From contig CAYSOW010000054.1 in assembly GCA_964432715.1 (NCBI GenBank), positions 1-14,802 of the forward strand: DNA of 14,802 bases, in the 5' to 3' direction. The number at the start of each line of letters is the position of its first letter. Within the stretch, counting starts at the first letter, position 1. The position numbers and the translations under genes are program-made. The stretch is from Phocaeicola_A sp964432715 (GTDB lineage Bacteria > Bacteroidota > Bacteroidia > Bacteroidales > Bacteroidaceae). Positions 7,474 through 14,757 of the stretch are shown piece after piece. The notes beneath the pieces are model-generated. The model was not told the DNA's origin and did not search any database. It saw nothing but the letters and a program-made list of their open reading frames with translations.

Positions 7474-8154
7474 ATGGGAATTTCTTGGATTATATTTATT
7501 GGTATTGCCCTGTTGAGTTACCTCGTACAGAGCAACCTGAAGAGCAAGTTTAAACGTTATTCGCAGATGTCGCTGGGCAACGGTATGACCGGTCGCGACG
7601 TGGCGGAGAAGATGTTGCGTGACAACGGCATCCTGGATGTGCGGGTGACCAGTACGGAAGGGTTCCTCACCGACCATTACAATCCGGCGAATAAGACGGT
7701 GAACCTGAGTCGGGATGTCTACTATGGCGCCAATGTGGCGGCCGCTGCAGTGGCTGCCCACGAGTGCGGACACGCCGTGCAACATGCGTATGGCTATGCC
7801 CCGTTGCGCTTGCGTTCGGCATTGGTACCGGTGGTGCAGTTCTCCTCTTCCATCCTGAGTTGGGTGTTGCTGGGAGGCATCCTGTTGCTGAATGTCTTTC
7901 CGCAGTTGCTGCTCTTCGGCATCTGTCTCTTCGCCCTGACCACCCTCTTCAGCTTTGTCACCCTGCCGGTGGAAATCAATGCCAGCAGTCGTGCACTGGC
8001 CTGGCTGAGTCGTGCGGGAGTCACCAACTCCTACAACCACCATCAAGCCACCGATGCATTGAAATCGGCCGCTTACACCTATGTGGTAGCTGCGCTCAGC
8101 TCCCTGGCTACGCTGGTCTATTACATCATGGTCTATTCAAACCGAAGAGATTAA
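7474..8154 (+). CDS. membrane zinc metallopeptidase, YugP type
   Basis: 226-residue membrane protein matching the neutral zinc metallopeptidase family that includes Bacillus YugP (Zn_peptidase_2). A hydrophobic helix at about 3-18 starts the protein. Conserved-looking blocks follow: LTDHYNPANKTVNLSRDVY (65-83) and the zinc motif HECGH (96-100) within AAAAVAAHECGHAVQHA. Then come one or two long hydrophobic segments (about 122-160), LPVEINASSRAL, whose Glu could be the third zinc ligand, and a C-terminal helix. The substrate is unknown for the family; membrane protein quality control is a reasonable guess. The gene stands alone between the purA terminator and a bidirectional terminator shared with the MscS gene. 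Confidence 0.9.
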   Translation: MGISWIIFIGIALLSYLVQSNLKSKFKRYSQMSLGNGMTGRDVAEKMLRDNGILDVRVTSTEGFLTDHYNPANKTVNLSRDVYYGANVAAAAVAAHECGHAVQHAYGYAPLRLRSALVPVVQFSSSILSWVLLGGILLLNVFPQLLLFGICLFALTTLFSFVTLPVEINASSRALAWLSRAGVTNSYNHHQATDALKSAAYTYVVAALSSLATLVYYIMVYSNRRD

Positions 8155-8173
8155 AGAGAAATCGTTGGAATAA

Positions 8174-8217
8174 AAAAATGGGGTGCAACTTCGAGAACCG
8201 GAGTTGCACCCATTTTT
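8174..8217. terminator. bidirectional terminator between convergent genes
   Basis: AAAAATGGGGTGCAACT pairs with AGTTGCACCCATTTTT apart from one bulged G, and three more inner pairs (TCG with CGG) close on AGAAC. A-runs on the left and T-runs on the right make it usable from both strands, matching the convergent zinc peptidase and MscS genes. Confidence 0.85.
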
Positions 8218-8248
8218 GGTTTATAGAGTTACGCTTTGTAGAGACGTA

Positions 8249-9124
8249 TTAAGCTTGCGCCTGACTGACGATGTTGTTGACGTAAGGATAAGGAATCTCA
8301 ATCTTCTCCTCATCGAAACGCTCCTTAATCTGCTTCAGCAAGTCGCACTTCAGCACGAAGGCATTGCCGGTGGAAGAGGCCCATGCCCAGGCACGCAACG
8401 TGATGGACGAGTCGCCCAGTTCGATGACACGAGTAATCACCTGCGGAACCCCGTTCTGCTTGTCGGCCGCCGAGCGATGATCGATGCAGAGCGGGTGAGC
8501 CATGGCCACCTCACGCATCACATTCATGGCGAAGTCGAGGTCGGTGGTGTAAGAGACGCCCACCTCCACAAACGAGCAAGTAGCCATGTCGCCCAACGTA
8601 GAGTTGATGATGGTGCTCGAGTTGATCTTGCTGTTTGGAATCAGAATCACACGGTTCTCGGCATTCAGAATCATGGTGTGGCGGAGGGTAATCTCCATCA
8701 CGGTACCGGTCACCACATCGTCCACCTTAATGAAATCGCCCACGCGGAACGGGCGAGAGAAGATGATGAAGAGTCCGCCGATGACATTCGAGAGCGCATC
8801 CTGCGAAGCCAAACCGACAGCCATCGCCAAGATACCGGCACTGGCCAAAATCGAGTTGCTGACTTTCTCCATACCCGGAATCAAACTCAGGAAGGCGGAG
8901 ATACCGATGATATAGATGGCAGTCACCACGATGCGGCGGAGGAAGCTGACTTTCGTTTCATCCAGTGCCAACTTGCCCTGACGTTTCAATGAACGCTTGA
9001 AGAGGAACTTCGTGATGGCGGTGAGCACACGGACAAAACCGTAGATGACCGCAGCCTTGATAAAGAAGACAATGACCGACTCCAGTGAGACACCGAGGAC
9101 GGTGTAATGTAATAATTCGTGCAT
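8249..9124 (-). CDS. small-conductance mechanosensitive channel, MscS family
   Basis: 291-residue inner-membrane channel of the MscS type, which opens under membrane tension and releases solutes on osmotic downshock. Three hydrophobic segments lie at about 14-40, 61-82 and 92-122. The third is the pore helix with the MscS signature (AGILAMAVGLASQDALSNVI, followed by GGLFIIFSRPFRVGD). A cytoplasmic beta domain (VTGTVMEITLRHTMILNAEN, IPNSK) and a mixed C-terminal domain follow. I chose ATG 9124 (MHELLHYT) because an upstream in-frame ATG at 9178 would add 18 residues and lie across the -7 promoter element. The gene is close to E. coli MscS in length (286). It is divergent from the HDIG gene and converges on the zinc peptidase gene. 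Confidence 0.93.
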   Translation of the reverse strand: MHELLHYTVLGVSLESVIVFFIKAAVIYGFVRVLTAITKFLFKRSLKRQGKLALDETKVSFLRRIVVTAIYIIGISAFLSLIPGMEKVSNSILASAGILAMAVGLASQDALSNVIGGLFIIFSRPFRVGDFIKVDDVVTGTVMEITLRHTMILNAENRVILIPNSKINSSTIINSTLGDMATCSFVEVGVSYTTDLDFAMNVMREVAMAHPLCIDHRSAADKQNGVPQVITRVIELGDSSITLRAWAWASSTGNAFVLKCDLLKQIKERFDEEKIEIPYPYVNNIVSQAQA

Positions 9125-9160
9125 AAATGTATGTTTTCTTCTATTTTTTGTAAATTCGCA

Positions 9161-9168
9161 CAAAAATA
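9161..9168 (-). promoter_or_regulatory. promoter of the MscS gene, -7 element
   Basis: On the minus strand TATTTTTG matches TAnnTTTG perfectly. A TTTG (plus-strand CAAA at 9190-9193) lies 21 bases upstream as a possible -33 element. It ends 36 bases before the start at 9124. Confidence 0.6.
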
Positions 9169-9205
9169 GAAAAAACAATTTACTTTACACAAAAAATAGG
9201 ACGAA

Positions 9206-9742
9206 ATGGACGTTTTTTCAGTGATAGAGCGCTATTATAGCGACAATAAGGCGTTAAAAGAAATTCTGGTGACCCACAGTCGTGCGGTGGCGGAGATGGC
9301 CTTGCAGGTGGCCGACCGCCATCCGGAGCTGGACTTGGACCGCACCTTTCTGGAGGAGGCTGCCATGCTGCATGACATCGGCATCTTCCTGACCGATGCG
9401 CCGGGCATCGAGTGTCACGGCAGCGAACCCTACATCTGCCACGGCTACCTGGGCGCAGAGCTGCTCCGCAAGGAGGGGTTGCCCCGTCATGCCCTGGTGT
9501 GCGAGCGTCACACCGGCGCCGGACTCTCACTGGAGCAGATCATCGCGCAGCAGTTGCCGGTGCCCCATCGCGAGATGCTCCCCGTGACGTTGGAAGAGCA
9601 GGTCATCTGCTTTGCCGACAAGTTTTATAGCAAGTCGCACCTGGAGCGCACCCGCACCCCGGAGCAGGCCGAGAAGAGCCTGGCCAAGTTTGGCGAAGAG
9701 GGCGTGGCCCGCTTCCACACGTGGTGTGAACGCTTTCTCTAA
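9206..9742 (+). CDS. HDIG-domain metal-dependent phosphohydrolase
   Basis: 178-residue HD-superfamily protein. The HD metal ligands are visible in order: H24 (THSRAVAEMA), HDIG at 56-59 (AAMLHDIGIF), a His in CHGYLGAELL (about 75), ERHTGAG with another His, and a C-terminal Asp in CFADKFYSKS. This suits a phosphohydrolase or phosphodiesterase acting on nucleotides or related phosphoesters. The substrate is not known, and no partner domain such as a GGDEF or RelA synthetase is attached. It is strongly GC-rich, like the DPP III gene. The start ATG at 9206 is preceded by an AT-rich gap shared with the divergent MscS gene; no perfect promoter word faces this gene. Confidence 0.85.
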   Translation: MDVFSVIERYYSDNKALKEILVTHSRAVAEMALQVADRHPELDLDRTFLEEAAMLHDIGIFLTDAPGIECHGSEPYICHGYLGAELLRKEGLPRHALVCERHTGAGLSLEQIIAQQLPVPHREMLPVTLEEQVICFADKFYSKSHLERTRTPEQAEKSLAKFGEEGVARFHTWCERFL

Positions 9743-9796
9743 CTAAAAAATAAATAATTTCTACGCGGTTCTTCCTGATAATTGCCCGAGATTGTG

Positions 9797-9804
9797 TAAT
9801 TTTG
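9797..9804 (+). promoter_or_regulatory. lptD promoter, -7 element
   Basis: TAATTTTG matches TAnnTTTG perfectly and ends 26 bases before the lptD start codon. No clear TTTG is seen at the -33 position. Confidence 0.6.
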
Positions 9805-9830
9805 TGGCCAAATGTGTAAAAACGGAATGA

Positions 9831-12581
9831 ATGAAATCTGTTAGAAACTATATAACACTCATTATATTGCTACTATTCGTCTGGTCGGTGGTGCCTCAAG
9901 GATTGGGGGCGCAGCGACGCAAACGGTCGGCTACCTCTGCCGATTCCCTGCACAGGGACTCGCTGGCGGTCGACTCTCTGCGCGTGGATACCGTGCCTGC
10001 GGATACCGTTAAAAAGAAGAAGGATGCCCTCGATGCACCGGTCACCTACGAGGCGAGCGACTCGGCCGTCTGGCTGGGTAGCGCGGGTAATGCCGTGCTC
10101 TATGGCTCGGGCAAGGTGAACTATCAGCAGATAGAACTCACGGCGGAGGTGATTGCCCTCAATCAGGACAGCAGTCTGGTGCATGCCCATGGCGTGAAGG
10201 ACTCTATCGGACAGTGGAAGGGTCGCCCCATCTTCAAGGAGAAGGAGACGCCTTATGAGAGTGAGACCATGAGTTACAACTTCAAGACCAAGAAGGGTTT
10301 CATCAATAACATCACGACGCAGCAGGGAGAAGGCTACATCACCAGTCAGGACGCCAAGAAGGGCGCTAACGACGAGTACTACATGCAGCATGGCAAGTAC
10401 ACCACCTGCGACGATGAGCATCCGCACTTCTATCTGGCACTGAGCCGTGCCAAGGTGCGCCCCAAGAAGAACGTTGTCTTCGGTCCCGCCTGGTTGGTGG
10501 TGGAGGATGTGCCTTTGCCATTGGCCATCCCCTTCGGTTTCTTCCCCTTCAGCAGTAAATACTCATCGGGTTTCATCATGCCGAGCTACGGTGATGAAAC
10601 GACGCGTGGTTTCTATCTGCGCGACGGTGGTTACTACTTCGCCATCAATGACAATGTCGACTTGCGACTGACGGGTGAGATCTTTACCAAGGGTTCCTGG
10701 GGACTCAATGCGGCGTCCAGCTACAACCGTCGATACAAATACTCCGGTAGCTTCAGCTTCAGTTATCTGGACACGAAGACCGGCGACAAGAATATGCCCG
10801 ACTTCTCGGAAACGACGAGCTTCAAGGTGATGTGGACGCACCGGCAGGATGCGAAAGCCAACCCGAACAGCAACTTCTCGGCCAGTGTGAACTATGCCAC
10901 CACCAGTTATGAGAAGTCGAACCTGAGCAGCTTGTATGACCCGCAGGTCTATTCGCAGAGTACGCGTACCTCCAGTGTGAGCTATTCGCGCACCTTCCCG
11001 AACCAGAACCTGACCATCTCCAGTACGTTCAACATTGCGCAGAACACGCGTGACTCTACCATCACGATGACGTTGCCCGACCTGAACATTGCGTTGGGGC
11101 GTTTCTATCCCTTCAAACGGAAGAAGACGCGCGGTACGGAGCGTTGGTATGAGAAGATTGCCATGCAGTACACGGGTCAGTTGAGCAACAGTATCACGAC
11201 GCAGGAGAATCAGTTGATGCACTCGTCGATTATCAAGGACTGGCGCAACGGTATGCGTCATGATATTCCTATCAGTGCCACCTTTACGCTCTTTAAATAT
11301 ATCAATGTGGTGCCTTCGGCTCGTTACACGGAGCGTTGGTACTCGCACAAGATTATGCGTAGCTGGGATCAGAATACGCAGGCGGAGGTGCGTGATACGA
11401 TTTACGGATTCAACCGTGTCTACGATTATAGCTTGAGTCTCTCGGCCAACACCACTTTGTATGGTTTCTACAAGCCGTGGAAGAAGCTCTTCGGCGACAA
11501 GGTGGAGATGATTCGCCACGTCTTTAAGCCGTCGGTGAGCTACAGCATGACGCCTGATTTCGGTGCGGCGCGCTACGGCTACTGGCAGACTTACGTTTAT
11601 ACGGATACCGAGGGCGAGGTGCACTCGGTGGAGTATTCGCCTTATTCGGATGCGCTCTACGGTACGCCGAGCAAGGGACGATCGGGTACTATCAGCTTCG
11701 ATGTGAGCAACAACCTGGAGATGAAGGTGAAGTCGGATCGTGACTCGACGGGCGTGAAGAAGATCAGCTTGATTGACGAACTCTACGCGGGTATGTCGTA
11801 TAACACGGCGGCCACCACGAAACCTTGGAGTGACTTGTCGATGCGTTTGCGTCTGAAGTTGACCAAGAAGTACACCTTCAACCTGAACGCGCGTTTTGCT
11901 ACCTATGCCTATACGTTCAATGAGAGCGGACAGGTGGTGGAGGGCAACCGCACGGAGTGGTCGTACGGACGCTTCGGTCGTTTCCAGGGCATGAGCCAGA
12001 ACCTCTCTTATACCTTTAATAACGATACCTGGAAGAAATGGTTCGGTAAGAAGGAGGATAAAGAGGAGGCGGAGCGTCGTCAGCAGCAGATGGATGAGGC
12101 GGAAGAGGAACGCTTGAACCGCGAACGTGAGGACGACTATAACGAGGAGGATGAGAATACGAAGAAGAAAAAGGTGGATGCGGCGATGAGTGACGATGGT
12201 TACATGAAGTTCAAGATGCCGTGGTCGTTCACGGTTTCTTACGGTGTGACGATGAGTGAGGACCGTTCGAAGAGTATCAACATCAAGACGATGAGATATC
12301 CGTATAAGTTTACGCAGACGATGAACTTCTCGGGTAACGTGAAGCTCACCGACGGATGGAACGTGACTTACTCGAGCGGTTACGACTTTGATGCGAAGGC
12401 GATTTCTATGTCAACGGTGAACATCTCGCGCGACCTCCACTGCTTCTCGATGTCGGCAGGTATGGTGTTCGGTCCGTTCCGCTCATACAACTTTACCTTC
12501 AGTGCCAACTCCAGCATGTTGCGCGATGCGTTGAAGTATGACAAGCGAAGCAGCATCAGTAGTAATATTGAATGGTATTAA
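9831..12581 (+). CDS. lptD: LPS-assembly outer-membrane protein LptD, Bacteroidota type
   Basis: 916-residue outer-membrane beta-barrel predicted to insert lipopolysaccharide or lipooligosaccharide into the outer leaflet with LptE. A signal peptide (hydrophobic 8-22, likely cut after GLGA at 27) is followed by five consecutive 5-residue repeats of the type DSLxx/DTVxx (38-62). An OstA/LptA-like periplasmic domain spans about 70-210 (VTYEASDSAVWLG, GSGKVNYQQIELTAEVIALN). A proline-rich gate-like stretch PLPLAIPFGFFPF follows. From about 240 on, alternating aromatic strands build the barrel, which ends in the aromatic C-terminus IEWY. Residues 742-790 form a highly charged insert. Only two cysteines exist, C193 in the periplasmic domain and C871 near the C-terminus. 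The first ATG (9827) is out of frame, so 9831 is the start. Confidence 0.9.
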   Translation: MKSVRNYITLIILLLFVWSVVPQGLGAQRRKRSATSADSLHRDSLAVDSLRVDTVPADTVKKKKDALDAPVTYEASDSAVWLGSAGNAVLYGSGKVNYQQIELTAEVIALNQDSSLVHAHGVKDSIGQWKGRPIFKEKETPYESETMSYNFKTKKGFINNITTQQGEGYITSQDAKKGANDEYYMQHGKYTTCDDEHPHFYLALSRAKVRPKKNVVFGPAWLVVEDVPLPLAIPFGFFPFSSKYSSGFIMPSYGDETTRGFYLRDGGYYFAINDNVDLRLTGEIFTKGSWGLNAASSYNRRYKYSGSFSFSYLDTKTGDKNMPDFSETTSFKVMWTHRQDAKANPNSNFSASVNYATTSYEKSNLSSLYDPQVYSQSTRTSSVSYSRTFPNQNLTISSTFNIAQNTRDSTITMTLPDLNIALGRFYPFKRKKTRGTERWYEKIAMQYTGQLSNSITTQENQLMHSSIIKDWRNGMRHDIPISATFTLFKYINVVPSARYTERWYSHKIMRSWDQNTQAEVRDTIYGFNRVYDYSLSLSANTTLYGFYKPWKKLFGDKVEMIRHVFKPSVSYSMTPDFGAARYGYWQTYVYTDTEGEVHSVEYSPYSDALYGTPSKGRSGTISFDVSNNLEMKVKSDRDSTGVKKISLIDELYAGMSYNTAATTKPWSDLSMRLRLKLTKKYTFNLNARFATYAYTFNESGQVVEGNRTEWSYGRFGRFQGMSQNLSYTFNNDTWKKWFGKKEDKEEAERRQQQMDEAEEERLNREREDDYNEEDENTKKKKVDAAMSDDGYMKFKMPWSFTVSYGVTMSEDRSKSINIKTMRYPYKFTQTMNFSGNVKLTDGWNVTYSSGYDFDAKAISMSTVNISRDLHCFSMSAGMVFGPFRSYNFTFSANSSMLRDALKYDKRSSISSNIEWY

Positions 12582-12608
12582 GATTTTAGTTCATTGGTAT
12601 AAATCAAG

Positions 12609-12648
12609 AAGAACTCCCCGTACCTCTTGTGAGGACGGGGAGTTCTTT
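12609..12648. terminator. terminator between lptD and ung, usable from both sides
   Basis: AAGAACTCCCCGT and ACGGGGAGTTCTT are perfect 13-base inverted repeats. Inside them CCTC and GAGG form a second helix around TTGT after one bulged A. On the plus strand the stem runs into TTTCGTTT, a modest U-run. It lies 28 bases after the lptD stop and 55 bases beyond the ung stop. Confidence 0.75.
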
Positions 12649-12702
12649 CGTTTAGCATGCTCGGCTAATTTAAATTTAAAATCTAAACACTTTTGTAGGG
12701 AA

Positions 12703-13365
12703 CTACCAGGCAATCGGTGTCTCACCGTGCGCCTCCAGATAGGCATTGGCGCGACTGAAGTGGTGGTTGCCGAAGAAGCCGTGGTAGGCGGAGAGGGGCG
12801 AGGGATGCACCGACGTCAGCACGAGGTGCTTCTCGCGAGAGATGAAGGCACCCTTCTTCTGTGCATAGGCGCCCCAAAGGATGAAGACAAGGTGCTCACG
12901 CTGCTCGGCCAGGGCACGGATGGCGGCGTCGGTAAACTCCTCCCAACCGCGACGTTGGTGGGAGCCTGCCTGATGGGCACGCACCGTGAGGGTAGCGTTG
13001 AGCAGCAACACCCCCTGTTCCGCCCAGTGGGTCAAGTCGCCGTTGGCAGGCGGCTCGGTGCCCAGGTCGTCCTTGATCTCCTTAAAGATATTTACGAGCG
13101 AAGGCGGAAAAGCAATGCCGGGGTTCACCGAGAAGCAGAGGCCGTTGGCCTGTCCCTCTCCGTGGTAAGGGTCCTGCCCCAGAATCACCACCTTCACCTT
13201 GTCGAACGGACAGAGGTTGAAGGCGTTGAAAATGAGTTTTCCGGGCGGGTAGACCGTTCCTTGTTGGTACTCGCTCCGCACAAACTGCGTCAGCTGTGCG
13301 AAGTAGTCCTTCTCGAACTCGCCTCCCAAATGCTTTTTCCAGCTCTCTTCGATTTGTACATTCAT
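12703..13365 (-). CDS. ung: uracil-DNA glycosylase, family 1
   Basis: 220-residue base-excision repair enzyme that removes uracil from DNA. The family 1 water-activating motif GQDPYHG has catalytic Asp65, followed by GQANGLCFSV. The uracil-binding LLLNATLTVR and the DNA minor-groove loop HPSPLSAYHGFFG are present, with His187 at the same number as in E. coli Ung. The length is normal for Ung (about 220-230) and the ATG at 13365 gives a typical N-terminus. It starts 15 bases after the asnA stop, with no promoter word between, so it is probably the second gene of an asnA-ung transcript. Confidence 0.98.
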   Translation of the reverse strand: MNVQIEESWKKHLGGEFEKDYFAQLTQFVRSEYQQGTVYPPGKLIFNAFNLCPFDKVKVVILGQDPYHGEGQANGLCFSVNPGIAFPPSLVNIFKEIKDDLGTEPPANGDLTHWAEQGVLLLNATLTVRAHQAGSHQRRGWEEFTDAAIRALAEQREHLVFILWGAYAQKKGAFISREKHLVLTSVHPSPLSAYHGFFGNHHFSRANAYLEAHGETPIAW

Positions 13366-13380
13366 AACGAATCGCGCGGA

Positions 13381-14418
13381 TTAAATCAGGTTGATACCAA
13401 TCTCTGCACACTCCTTGCGCATCTCCTCCGGCCAGATGCTGGCCTGAATCTCGCCGATGTGGGCTTTCTGCAGGTAGACCATGCAGAGGCGTGACTGGCC
13501 GATACCGCCACCGATGCTGAGGGGCAGGGTGCCATCCAGCAAACGTTTGTGGAAGTAGAGCTCCTTGCGTTGCTCCTGTCCCGCCATCTTCAGCTGACGC
13601 AGCAGGGCCTCCTTGTCGACGCGGATACCCATGGAAGAGAGTTCGATGGCGCGGTCCAGCACCTCGTTCCACACGAGCAAGTCGCCGTTCAGTCCGGGGA
13701 GACCGTTGACACCGGGCGTGGTATAGTCGTCATAGTCCGGTGCGCGGAGGTCGTGCTCTTTCCCGTCGCCGAGCGGGGCACCGATGCCGATGATAAAGAC
13801 GGCACCATACTCCTTGGTGATGCGGTTCTCACGCTCTTTCGGCGTAAGCTCCGGATAGCGTTGGCGCAACTCCTCAGCGTGGATGAAGTGTACCTCGGGA
13901 GCGAGGAAAGGTTTGATCTGCGGGTAAGCCTCGCACACCATGAACTCGGTGCGCAGCATGGCCGCATAGATGCGTTTTACCGTACTCTTCAGAAAGTCGA
14001 TGTTGCGGTCCTCGGCAGTAATCACCTGCTCCCAGTCCCACTGGTCGACATAGAGTGAGTGGAGGTTGCCCAGACACTCATCGGCACGGATGGCATTCAT
14101 ATCGGTATAGATACCGTAGCCCGGTTTGATATGATATTCGCTCAGCGTCAGACGTTTCCATTTGGCGAGGGAGTGAACCACTTCGGCCTTGGCGTCGCCC
14201 AGGTCCTTGATAGGGAAGGAGACGGGGCGTTCGGTGCCACTCAGGTCATCGTTGATACCCATGCCCTTCAGTACGAAGAGGGGTGCAGTGACACGACGCA
14301 GACGAAGCTCTGACGAGAGGTTCTGCTGAAAATATTCCTTTACTTTCTTGATGCCCTGCTCCGTCTGCTGTAAAGAGAGGAGCGGCGTATAATGCTTGGG
14401 CTTTATCAGGTAACTCAT
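13381..14418 (-). CDS. asnA: aspartate--ammonia ligase (asparagine synthetase A)
   Basis: 345-residue cytoplasmic enzyme making asparagine from aspartate and ammonia with ATP cleavage to AMP and PPi. It has the class II aminoacyl-tRNA synthetase-like fold. Family blocks include VTAPLFVLKGMGINDDLSG, RPVSFPIKDL, AEVVHSLAKWKR, HDLRAPDYDDYTTP and, near the C-terminus, LSIGGGIGQSRLCMVYLQK with HIGEIQASIWP (about 300-335). The length is slightly above that of E. coli AsnA (330), and the protein looks complete. It uses free ammonia rather than glutamine, which fits an ammonia-rich gut or oral niche. It leads a probable operon with ung and has a perfect -7 promoter word 35 bases upstream. Confidence 0.98.
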   Translation of the reverse strand: MSYLIKPKHYTPLLSLQQTEQGIKKVKEYFQQNLSSELRLRRVTAPLFVLKGMGINDDLSGTERPVSFPIKDLGDAKAEVVHSLAKWKRLTLSEYHIKPGYGIYTDMNAIRADECLGNLHSLYVDQWDWEQVITAEDRNIDFLKSTVKRIYAAMLRTEFMVCEAYPQIKPFLAPEVHFIHAEELRQRYPELTPKERENRITKEYGAVFIIGIGAPLGDGKEHDLRAPDYDDYTTPGVNGLPGLNGDLLVWNEVLDRAIELSSMGIRVDKEALLRQLKMAGQEQRKELYFHKRLLDGTLPLSIGGGIGQSRLCMVYLQKAHIGEIQASIWPEEMRKECAEIGINLI

Positions 14419-14453
14419 AGTAATTCAATCTATTGTTTTAAATTTTTAGACTG

Positions 14454-14461
14454 CAAAGATA
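14454..14461 (-). promoter_or_regulatory. asnA promoter, -7 element
   Basis: On the minus strand TATCTTTG, followed by CAG, matches TAnnTTTG perfectly and is the same octamer as at recQ. A TTTC (plus-strand GAAA at 14480-14483) lies 18 bases upstream at the -33 position. The element ends 35 bases before the start codon. Confidence 0.65.
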
Positions 14462-14665
14462 TAAATAAGATTGTAATATGAAATAAAAATCGAAAAATAA
14501 TTGCAATAAAGTCAGAAAATATTTATTGTTTAACAACAAATGGTAAGGAAAGTGGGGTGGATGAAGATAAATGTGTAAAGTGATAAAATGCAGGACTTTG
14601 GTCGCTCAAGAAGGCTTAAAAAGAAAAAAAGAGTAGTAAATCTTAGGAAGTAACGGATTATTTTG

Positions 14666-14673
14666 TACTTTTG
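14666..14673 (+). promoter_or_regulatory. promoter of the tRNA-Arg gene, -7 element
   Basis: TACTTTTG matches TAnnTTTG and ends 10 bases before the first base of the mature tRNA, so the 5' leader should be only a few bases. No clear -33 TTTG is seen. The rest of the gap from asnA is AT-rich with no further feature I can support. Confidence 0.65.
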
Positions 14674-14683
14674 CTCACCGTTT

Positions 14684-14756
14684 GGCCCCGTAGCTTAGTG
14701 AATAGAGCGTCAGATTCCGGTTCTGAAGGTCGTGCGTTTGAATCGCACCGGGGTCA
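14684..14756 (+). tRNA. tRNA-Arg, anticodon CCG
   Basis: A full 73-base cloverleaf can be folded by eye. The acceptor GGCCCCG pairs with CGGGGTC (one G-T), with discriminator A. The D stem is GCTT with GAGC, and the anticodon stem is TCAGA with TCTGA around the loop TTCCGGT. The T stem is GTGCG with CGCAC around TTTGAAT. Anticodon CCG reads the arginine codon CGG. CCA is not encoded, so it is added after transcription, as is common in Bacteroidota. Confidence 0.97.
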
Positions 14757-14757
14757 C

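Noticed and set aside
9125..9178. Longer N-terminus of the MscS protein from ATG 9178
   Set aside because: It would place the perfect -7 promoter element inside the coding region, and the 18 extra residues look like translated AT-rich spacer.
10563..11624. 353-codon open frame antisense to lptD
   Set aside because: A shadow of the lptD codon pattern; no domain, promoter or plausible protein composition.
12538..13494. 318-codon plus-strand open frame across the lptD end and ung
   Set aside because: It overlaps two certain genes and the terminator between them; its translation resembles no protein.
14421..14683. Possible small gene or RNA in the gap between asnA and tRNA-Arg
   Set aside because: Only AT-rich sequence with short chance palindromes (for example TTGTTTAACAA); no open frame with coding character beyond the two promoters.
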